Of a stretch of DNA of 64,000 bases, positions 21,201-33,200 are shown one piece after another (position 1 is the stretch's first letter; each line of letters begins with the position of its first letter). This DNA is from Glandiceps talaboti (lineage: Eukaryota > Hemichordata > Enteropneusta > Spengelidae): assembly GCF_964340395.1 (NCBI RefSeq), contig NC_135552.1:20578181-20642180 (forward strand). Reading direction: 5' to 3'. The position numbers and the translations under genes were made by a program. The notes below the pieces were generated by a model that was not told the DNA's origin, did not search any database, and saw only the letters and a list, made by a program, of their open reading frames with translations.

Positions 21201-24200
21201 ACATTGAGGCACTTTTCAGGAATGAGTCGGAGAGAATACTAGAGATGTGGTCGATATAAGGATTGTTTATATGAGCAATAAAGTGGAGGGTACTATTTTA
21301 CATAGCTTGGTGGAAACACCTGTCATTTCTCTAATTTAAGTAACTTTAGTTAGAAAATATGCAAGGAATACAAATTGTATATATCATTCTAGAGTGTCAA
21401 CGAAATTCTTGGGCTGAATTCTTTTCGAAATCAAATTGTTGGCGGTAAAAGAGAAATGTATAATGACTGTTTTTGACGTCTTAAAGATTTGCATAACAAC
21501 AGTTTTATACAATGGAAGCCAGATGAAGAGAAACAGAGCTGTCTGGCTAGCTACAAAATCTTACTAACATTGTCATATTTCATAGTCTGGCTTGACAAAT
21601 ATGTTACTAAGATTGTTAAATCATATCATTTCCTTAAAAATATCTTTTTATTATATCAATATTACTGCATTTTATCACCTAGTGCATGCAACAAATATTG
21701 CTTCATCTTAACCTACTAATCAAAAGTAAACGTTGTTACAATGTACATGATTTGGCTATGATCATTACTATTAATGATAAAAGTAATTGAAACAAAAAAA
21801 ATGCATCAATGTTAGTAAGATGTTGCACCACAGCTGGTGATGAAAAGAAGCAGTAGTATTTTTCGAGTTAGACTATAAAATGTAACAATGTAACACTTTT
21901 TTTACGAATCAGACGATAAAATGTAATAATATGAGTAACATTTTTTACGAACCAAAGATTATTTCTATTCAATTAATGCCCATTGTATTTACCTTGATGA
22001 GTGTTTGTACGTTCGTATGTTCATAGGTTTCTTGCCCATCTTCTTTACTTTTTGAAGAATACCAATTTCGATATATTTCTTTCACGTCATCTTTCGAAGG
22101 CAGGTGCTTATTTTCCTGAAGAGCTGCACATACTTGCTTAGGTAACATAACGAGACATAGAACATCAATTTACTATATAACCTCAATTAATGTCACAGTG
22201 CTGATTCTACGAGTCGTAGAGAAGTTGCCGACAGAAATCCTCGATTTTCAACTATATGACAATAATTTGAAGAAACCACAAAAAAACTATTCAAATGCAT
22301 CATACATAACGGATCTTTATCTATTTTAGATGTTTAATTCCTTTGTCAGTACATTGATGATTTCTGGGTGAAATTATTTCCCGTACGTTTGATCGCATAG
22401 CTATTTAATGCCTACCCAAATAACAACTATACGATTTGGTGATTGCAGATAGAATTGAGACAACGACATGGTACTGAATAATGGTTATACTTACCACAAG
22501 AGGAAGTTTTGCAAACTCGTCCCGAAACACTTCTAACGAGCTTTTCTTACAGCTTAAACTTAGTACCTTCTCTTCAAATTTAGTAAGTAGATTTGTGTCT
22601 TTAAGTGTTGTACATAATCTCTAAAATAAAGTGAAGGTAGAGAATTCAAAGACATACCATTTTATCTGTTTGCGTCTACCGGTATTGCGCCACAGTTTCA
22701 TTTCGACTATCAATATCGTACTAGTCTAAGTAGGCTTGGCCTATATTCACCTCAAACATTCAACTACATGTCTCTTTCAAAACAAACTTTAGCCAGGGCA
22801 CTGATTGCTTGCTATAATGTTTAGTCCTTTTCACTACTATAACAGTTTTATACATTGGAAGCCAGATGAAGAGAACAGAGTCGTCCGTCTAGCTAAGAAA
22901 TCTTACTAACATTGTCATAATTCATACCCTTGTTTGACAAACATATTACTAAGATTGTTATATCATATCATCTGCTTTTGAAAATATCTTATCAATATTA
23001 CTGCATTTTATCACCTGGTACAACAACTAGTTGTTTCATCTTAACCTAATGATCAGAAATAAACGTTAAAATGTACATGATTTGGTGACGATATGCTATT
23101 TTACTGATAACGGTAATTGAAACATAAAATGTAGCAATGTTGGTAAGATGTTGCACCACAGCTAGTGATGAAAAGAAGTAGTGAACAAGACGATACAATG
23201 TAACAATGCGAGTAACACCTTTTAAGAACCAGACGATACAAGGTAACAAGGCAAGACTTTTTTTACGAATCAGAGAATACAACATAACAATGTAACACTT
23301 TTTACGAACCAGACGATACAATGTACAATGTAACACTTTTACGAACCAGACGATAAAGTGTTACAATATGAGTAATGTAAACCAGACAAAATTATTTTGA
23401 CTAAATTAATTTCCATTGTATTTACCTTGATGTGTTCTTGTACATTCGAATCTCCTTGGCTTTGCGAAGAATACCATTTTCGATATATGTCTGTCACTTC
23501 ATTTCCCAAGGGCAGGTCCTTATTTTTCTTATGAGCTGTACATACTTGCTTAGGTAACATAACGTGACATAGAACATCAATTTACCATGCAACCGTGTTA
23601 CAATATGAGTAATGTAAACCAGACAAAATTATTTTGACTAAATTAATTTCCATTGTATTTACCTTGATGTGTTCTTGTACATTCGGATCTTCAACGGATT
23701 CTTGCGCATCTCCTTGGCTTTGTGAAGAATACCATTTTCGATATATGTCTGTCACTTCATTTCCCAAGGGCAGGTCCCTATTTTTCTTATGAGCTGCACA
23801 TACTTGCTTAGGTAACATAACGTGACATAGAACATCAATTTACCATGCAACCGTAAATTAATGTCACAGTGATTATGCATATTTCACTGGTTGAGTATTG
23901 TGGAAAATCAAATTTGTCTACGAGACGTAGAGAAGTTGTCGACAGAAATTCTCCAGTTTCAACTATGTGTCAGTTATTTGCAGAAACAAAAACACTACTC
24001 AAATGCATCATACATAATGGATCTTTATTTAATTTAGATGTTTAATTCCCGTGTCAGTACATTATTTGATGTTTTCTGTGTGAAATTATTTCCCGTAAGT
24101 GTGATCGCAAAGCTATTTAATGCTTATCCAACTATACGATTTGGCGATTGGAGATAGAATGTAGACATTGACATGGAACTGATTATGCTTACCACAAAAG

Positions 24201-27200
24201 GAAGTTTTGCAAACTTTTCCCTAAACTCTTCCGGCGAGTCGTTCTTACCACTTAAACTCAGAACCTTGTCTTCAGCTTTAGTAAGTAGATTTGTTTCTTT
24301 AAGTGTTGTACATAATCTCTAAAATAAAGTGAAGGTAGAGAATTCAAACACATACCATTTTCTCGGTTTGCGTCTACTGGTATTGCAAACAGTTTCATTT
24401 CGACTATCGATATCGTACTAGTAGGCTTGGCCTATATTCACCTCAAACATTCAACTACATGTCTTTTTCAAAACAAACGTTAAGCAGGCCACTATTACTT
24501 GCTGTAATGTTTAGTCCTTTTCACAAAGCTTAAATATTAGATATAAATATTTAAATATCATCTATTCCGTTACATGTACTTTTTTGCAGTAGTCAGGATG
24601 GTGTCCAAAGTTTGCAAAGATTACCAGACAATGCATGAAGGCCAAACTATCAAATCAAAGTCTTGGTTGTTTGTTTGTCCTTAGGGAAAATGTTCGGTTT
24701 ACACAATGTTCGATCTATATCACTACATGCTCAGATACTCCCATACTTGGTTAGCACTTATGTGCCTATACTATCCAAAAGTAGGATAGTGTAATGTGTA
24801 CACTTACAGTAAGTTTTAAAGCTATCAGAAATTGCGCGATTGCATCCAGAAAATCTTTCACTTTCTTCACCCCGTTATCAGCAGTGTTGAAAAAAACTAA
24901 CAGCAACTTTACTTTCTTAGATGTTACCATTTTCTCCTCGGTGTTGCCGTATAATTTCTAGAATAGAATGTTAAAATATATGCTATATTATAACAGTTAG
25001 CTTGTATTAATGATTATTCGTAGCTAAACAATATAAGGTGGTTGTACATTTAAAATATCCCGACAAATGCCAAACGTTTTATACCGAATATGTGAAACAT
25101 TGATTTCTATACAATTTTGTTCACAGTAACTAGTTTATAATTCTGGGAAAATCTGTTACACTGCAATAAAATATGCATATATATAGTGTTTAAAGTATTA
25201 AATTCATAAAAACAGTCATATAATTTCAGAAACAAATCGGACACAGCTGTTAAACATGACATGGCTGTTAGAGATCAATGTTGTTCATAGGCGGTTGTGA
25301 ATCGCGGTTTTCAGTTGTTAGTAGGGAGGGAGCATTGGGGCACTTTTCAGGAATGAGTCAGAGAGAATACTAGAGATGTGGTCGATATAAGGATTGTTTA
25401 TATGAGCTATAAAGTGGAGGGTACTATTTTACATAGCTTGGTAAAAACACCTGCCATTTCTCTAATTTCACTAATTTTAGTTCCAAAATATGAAAGGAAT
25501 ACAATTGTGTTCATCATTCTAATGTGCGAAAGGATTTTTGTGTTGAATTCTTTTCGAAATAAATTTGTTGGAGGTAACGGAGAAATGTATAGACTAATGA
25601 CTATTTTTGACGTCATCAAAATTTTCGTAACTACAGTTTTATACAATGTAAGCCAGATGAAGAGAAAGACAGTTGTCTGGCTAGCTAAACCAATCTTACT
25701 TACATTGCTATATTTCACAGTCTGGCTTGACAAATATGTTACTAAGATTGTTAAATCATATCGTCTGATTTTAGAAAATATCCTATTAATATTAGTAAAG
25801 AAGAAAAGAAGCAGTAATATTTTTCGAGCTAGACGATACAATGTAACAATGTGAGTAACACTTTGTAAGAATCAGACGATAAAATGTAACAATGTAACCT
25901 TTTTTAAGAATCAGACAATACAATGTAACAATGTGAGTAACACTTTTTATGAACCAGGCGATACAATGTAACAATGTGAGTAACATATTTTACGAACCAG
26001 ACAGATTGTTTCGACTCAATTAATTTCCATTGTATTTACCTTGATGTGTTCTTGTACCTTAGTATCTTCAAAGGATTCTTCCGTATCTTCATGGCTTTGT
26101 GTAGAATACCAATTTCGATATATGGCTGTCACTTCATCTTCCGAAGGCAAGTTTTTTTTCTTCTTAAAAGCTGCACATACTTGCTTTAATAGGTAACATA
26201 ACGAGACACAGAACATCAGTTTACCATACAACCATCAAATAATGTCGCAGTGTTGATTAAATGTTTCACGTGTTGAGTATATCTGGAAAATTAAACTCGT
26301 CTATGCGTCGTAGAAAAGTTGTCTACAGTAATCCTCCAGTTTCAACTATGTGACAATCATTTGCCGAAGCAAAAAAGTAAGTGTGATCGCATAACTATTT
26401 AATGCCTATCCACATAGCAATTATACGATTTGGTGATTGCAGATAGAAATTATACATTGACATGGTACTGATTATGATTATACTTACCACAAAAGGAAGT
26501 TTTACAAACTTTTCCCGAAACACTTCCGACGAATCTTTCCTACTACTTGGACTCAGTACCTTGTCTTCAGGCTTAGTAAGTAGATTCATTTGTTTAAGGG
26601 CTGTACATAATCCCTAACATAAAGTGAAGGTAGAGCATTCAATGACATTATATCTGTTTGGTCTATCAGTATTGCAAACAGTTTCACTTCGACTATCGTA
26701 CTAGTAGGCTTGGCTTATATTAACCTCAAACATTTAACTACATGTCTGTTTCAAAACAAACTTCAGACAAGGAACTAATTGCTTGCTGTAATGTTTATTT
26801 CCTTTCACAAAGTGTAAATATTAGATTTGAAATATTAAAACACCATCTTTTCCGTTACATTTACTTTTTTGCCGTAGTCATGATGGTGTCCAAAGTTTGT
26901 AAAGATTGCCAGACAATGCATGAAGGCCAAACTATGAAATAAAACTCTTGCTTGTTTGTCCGGACGGAATATATTCGGTGGACACAATGTTCGATCTCTA
27001 TGACTTGATGCTCATATACTCCCATACTTGGTTAGCACTTATGCCTATGCTATACAAAATTAGAATCGTGTAATTTGTACACTTACAGTACATGTAAGTC
27101 TTTCATTGATCAGAAATTGCTCAATTGCCTCCAGAAAATTGTCCATTGTGTTCACTGTGTCATCAGTAGGGTTGAAAAAAAGTAACAGCCGTTTTACTTT

Positions 27201-30200
27201 CTCAGATGTTACCAATTTCTCCTTTGTGTCGCCATATAATTGCTAAAAATAGAATTTTTTAAAAATATATGCCATATAACAATTAGCTTGTATTAAATGA
27301 TTATTCCTAGCTAAACAATATACGGTGGTTATACATTTCAAATTTCCCGACAAATGCCAAAATGTTTATACCGAAAATGTGAAAGATTGATGTCAACACA
27401 ATTTTGTTCAAAGTAACTAGTTCATGATTCTGTGAAAATCTGTTACACTGCAATGAGAATATTCATGTATAAAGAAGCAAATTCCGTACTGTAAAACAGT
27501 CATCATATCATTTTATAACAAATCGGGTACAGCTGTTAAACATGATGTGGCTGTTAGAGATAATGTTGTTCACAGGCAGTTGGTGAATCGCGGTTTTCAG
27601 TTGTCAGTAGGGGGAGCATCGAGGCATTTTTCAGGAATGACTCGGAGAGACTGCTTGGGTGTGGTTGATATAAGGACTGTTTAAATGACCAACAAATTGG
27701 AGAATACCCTTTGACATAGCTTGGTGGAAACACCTGTCATTTCTCTAATTTCACTCACTTAAGTTCAAAACTATGCAAAAAATACAAACATCTGTGCCAA
27801 CGATATTGTTTTGCTGATTTTCATTCGAAATCAACTTGTTGACAGTAACAGAGAAATGTATAGACAATCGAAAATTCTCCATTCCATTGTCTATAATTTA
27901 AATGTAAACTAGGATATGAAGGCGTGGTCTTAAATTTCTTAAATTTCGTTTGAATAAACGTACGGTTGTACACGTCTAAAAGCAGTATCGTTAATGTTTC
28001 TCTGCTATAGAGATTATACCACAAGAAGATGTAATCTTACTTGTAGGATAGCTATGTAACATACCACCACGCGTAGCAAATTAATCATTTTGAAGAATTC
28101 AGTGATAAGAAAGTTTTAATTTGACACACTGTACATGACATTATCTACATATGAATCAACATTGTTTCTTATTTGGAGAAGCCACTTTATTATTGTGCGT
28201 TCATTTTAGTTGTCGATAATGTATCAAGGAAACTTGAGTATTGATATATTTGCTCCCTTGTGGTATGCATGCATTTTACAGGAAAATGCCAACTTGAATA
28301 TATACATGTACACTTAATACAGCAAGTAAAATGACTATTTTTGACGTCTTCAAAATTTTCATAACTACAGTTTTATAGAATGGAAGCATGATAAAGAGAA
28401 ACAGCTTAATTATTAAACATGACATGGCTGTTAGAGCAAGATGTTGTTCATTGGCGGTCCGTGAATCGCGGTTTTCAGTTGTCAGTAGGGAAAGGGTCGT
28501 TTATATGAGCAATACATTGGAGGGTACCTTTTGACATAGCTTGTTGGAAACGCCTGTCACTTTTCTAATTTCACTAACTTTTGATAAAAAATATGCAAGG
28601 AATACAACTTTGTTATCATGCTAGTGTGCCAACGAAATTGTTTTGCTGAATTCCTTTCGAAATCAAGTTGTTGGCGGTACCGGGGAAATGTATAATGACT
28701 GTTTTTGACGTCATCAAAATGTTAATAACTACAGTTTTATACATTGGAAGCCAGATGAAGAGAAACATAGTCGTCTGACTAGCTAAAACATCTTACTAGC
28801 ATTGCCACATTTTACAGTCTGGCTTGACAAATATGTACTAAGCTTGTTAAATCATATCTTCTGTTTTTAAAAGTATCTTCTAAATATTACTGTATTTTAT
28901 CTCCTGGTATAATAACCATTGCTTCATCTTGACCTACTGATCAAAAGAAAACGTTGTCACAATGTACATAATTTGAAGACGATCTGTTTTTAATGATAAT
29001 GGTAATTGAAACACAGAAAATGTAGCAATGTTGGTAAGATGTAGCACCATAGCTGATTTTGCGAGTAAGACTATAAAATGTAACAATATGAGTAACATTT
29101 TTAAAGAACCAGACAAATATTATTTCTATTCAATTAATGTCCATTGTATTTACCTTGATGTGTTCTTGTACGTTCGTATCTTCAACGGATTCTTGCACAT
29201 CTTCTTTCCTTTGTGAAGAATACCATTTTCTATATATTTTTGTCACTTTATCTTCCGAAGGCAGGTCCTTATTTTTCTTAAGAGCTGCACATACTTGCTT
29301 AGGTAACATAACAAGACATATAACATCAATTTACCATATAACCGTCAATTAATGTCACAGTGCGGATTCTACGAGTCGTAGAGACGTTGTCGACAGAAAT
29401 CCTCCAGTTTCAACTATGTGACTATCATTTGCAGAAACAAAAACACTTTCAAATGTATCACACATAACTAATCTTTATCTTATTTAGATGTTTTAATTCC
29501 TGTGTCAGTACATTTATGTTTTCTGTGTGAAATTATTTCCTGTAAGTGTGATCGCATAACTATTTAATTTAGACATTGACATGGTACTGGTTATGATTAT
29601 GCTTACCACAAGAGGAAGTTTTGCAAACTCGTCCCTAAACACTTCTAGCGAGTCTTTCTTACAACTTGAACTTAGTACCTTTTCTTCAGCTTTAGTAAGA
29701 AGATTTGTGTCTTTAAGTGCTGTACATAATCTCTAAAATAAAGTGAAGGTAGAGAATTCAAACACATACCACTTTTATCTGTTAGCATTTATTAGTATTG
29801 CAAACAATTTCATTTCGACTATCGTACTAGTAGGCTTGGCCTATATTCGCCTCAAACACTCAACTACATGTCTCTTTGAAAAGAAACTGATTGCTTGCTG
29901 TAATGTTTATTCCTTTTCACAAAGTTTACATATTAGATTTAAAATATTAAACATCATCTATTCCGTTACATTTACTTTTTTGCAGGAGTTGAGATAGTGT
30001 CCAAAGTTTGTAAAGACTGTCAGAAAATGCATGAAGGCCAGACTATCAAATAAAAATCTTGGTTGTTTGTTTGTCCTTAGGGAAAGTGTTCGGTTTACAC
30101 AATGTTCGATCTATATCACTACATGCTCAGATACTCCCATACTTGGTTAGCACTTATGCCTATGCTATACAAAAGTAGGATAGTGTAATGTGTACACTTA

Positions 30201-33200
30201 CAGTAAGTTTTAAAGCTGTTAGAAATTGCGCGATTACATCCAGAAAATCTTTCACTTTCTTTACTCCGTGATCAGCAGTGTTGAAAAAAACCAACAGCAT
30301 TTTTACTTTCTCAGATGTTTCCATTTTCTCCTCGGTGTCGCTGTATAATTTCTAGAATAGAATGTTGAAATATAAGCTATATTATAATAATTAGCTTGTA
30401 TTAAATGATTATTCCTAACTAAACAACATAAGGTGGTTGTACATTTCAAATATCCCGACAAATGCGAAACTTTTTATACCGAATATGTGAAACATTGATT
30501 TCAATACAATTTTGTTCACAGTAACTAGTTTATAATTCTGTGAAAATCTGTTACACTGCAATAATAATTTTGATGTATAAAGTGTTTAAAGTATTAAATT
30601 CATAAAAACAGTCATATAATTTCAGAAACAAATCGGACACAGCTGTTAAACATGACGTGGCTGTCAGAGATAAATGTTGTTCATAGGCGGTTCGTGAATC
30701 GCGGTTTTCAGTTGTCAGTAGGGCGGGAGCATTGGGGCACTTTTCAGGAATGAGTTAGAGAGAATACGAGGGGTGTGGTCGATATAATGATTGTTTATAT
30801 GAGCAATAAAGTGGAGGGTACTATTTTACATAGCTTGGTGGAAACACCTGTCATTTCTCTAATTTCACTAACTTTAGTTCCAAAATATGCAAGAACTACA
30901 AAAAATGATCATTCAAGTATGCCAATAATATTGTTTTGCTAGATTTCTTTCGAAATCAACTTGTTGGCGGTAACAGATAAATGTATAGACAATGGACAAT
31001 TCTCTATTCCATTTGTAAATGTAAACAAGGATATCGTTCGAATAAACGCACGGTTGTACACCTCTAAACGTTGGAGCATTAATGTTTCTACGCTAAAGAG
31101 ATTATACCACAGGGAGATGTAATCTTACTTGTAGGATAGCTATGTAAAATACCACCACGAGTAGCAAATTAATCTTTTTGTACAATCCAGTGATACTTGA
31201 AGGTGCTGGATTTGACATACTGTACATGACATTATCTACATATGAATCAACATTGTTTCTTATTTGGAGAAGCCACTTTATGATTGTGCGCTCGTTTAGT
31301 TGTCAATAATGTATCAAGGAATCCTGGAGAGCATTGAAATAATTGCTCCCTTGCGGTATGCATGTATTTTACAGAAAAATACCAACTTGAAGATATACAT
31401 GTACATTAAATATAGCAAGCGCAATGACTATTTTTGACGTCATCATGATTTTCATATCTACAGTTTTATACAACCATGGAAGCCAGATGAAGAGTAAACA
31501 GTGTCGTCTGTGGCTAGCTGAAAAATCTTACTAACATTACCATATTTCATAGTCTGGCATGACAAATATGTTACTAAGATTGTTAAATCATATCATCTGT
31601 TTTTAAAAATATCTTATTAATATTACTGTATTTTATCTCCTGGTGCAACAACTATTCTTTTATCTTAACATACTGATCAAAAGTAAATGTTGTTACAATG
31701 TACACGATTTGGCGATGATATGCTATTAATAATAATTGTAATTGAAACACAAAAAATTTAGCAATGGTGAAAAGATGTAGCACCACAGCTGGCGATGAAA
31801 AGAACCAGTAATTTTTTTCGAGCTAGACGATACAATGTGACAATGTAACATTTTTCTAGAACTAGTGTATTAATACCTTGATGTGTTCTTGTACATTCGG
31901 ATCTTCAATGGATTCTTGCGCATCTCCGTGGCTTTGTGAAGAATACCAATTTCGATATATGTCTGTCACTTTATCTTCCGAAGGCAGGTATTTCTTTTTC
32001 TTAAGAGCGGCACATACTCTCTTAGGTAACATAACAAGACATAGAACATCAACTTACCATATAACCGTCAATTAATGTCGGAGTGCGGATTCCACGAGTC
32101 ATAGAGAAGTTGTCGACAGAAATCACCCAGTTTCAACTATGTGACAATTATTTGCAGAAACAAAAACACTATTCGAATGTATCATACATAACGGATCTTT
32201 AACTATTTTAGATGTTTAATTCCTATTGAAGTTTTGTGTGTGAAATTATGTCCTGTAAGTGTGATCGCATAGCTATTTAATGCCTATCGAAATATCAACC
32301 ATACGATTTGGTGATTGCAGATAGAATTTAGACATTGACATGGTACTGATTATGGTTATGCTTACCAAAAGAGGAAGTTTTGCGAACTCGTCCCGAAACA
32401 CTTCTAGCGAGCCTTTCTTACAACTTGAACTTAGTACCTTTTCTTCAGCTTTAGTAAGAAGATTTGTGTCTTTAAGTGCTGTACATAATCTCTAAAATAA
32501 AGTGAAGGTAGAGAATTCAAACACATACCACTTTTATCTGTTAGCATTTATTAGCATTGCAAACAATATCACTTCGACTATCGTACTAGTAGGCTTGGCC
32601 TATATTCGCCTCAAACATTCAACTACATGGCTCTCTGAAAAGAAACGTTTGGTAGGGCACTAATTGGTTGCTGTAATGTTTATTCCTTTTCAAAAAGTTT
32701 AAATATTAGATTTAAAATATCAAACATCATATATTCCGTTACATTTACTTTTTTGCAGGAGTTGAGATAGTGTCCAAAGTTTGTAAAGACTGTCAGACAA
32801 TGCATGAAGGCCAGACTATCAAATAAAAGTCTTGGTTGTTTGTTTGTCCTTAGGGAAAATGTTCGGTTTACACAATGCCAGATCTATATGACTACATGCT
32901 CAGATACTCCCATACTTGGTTAGCACTTATGCCTGTGCTATGCAAAAGTAGGATAGTGTAATGTTTACACTTACAGTAAGTTTTAAAGCTATTAGAAATT
33001 GCGCGATTACATCCAGAAAATCTTTCACTTTTTTCACTCCGTGATCAGCAGTGTTGAAAAAAACTAACAACAGTTTTACTTTCTCAGATGTTTCCATTTT
33101 CTCCTCGGTGTCGCCGTATAATTTCTAGAATAGAATGTTGAAATATAAGTTATATTATAATAATTAGCTTGTATTAAATGATTATTCCTAACTAAACAAC

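Noticed and set aside
25407-25854. 144- and 158-codon frames on opposite strands in an array spacer
   Set aside because: They overlap each other, lie in the intron part of the repeat and are broken in sister units.
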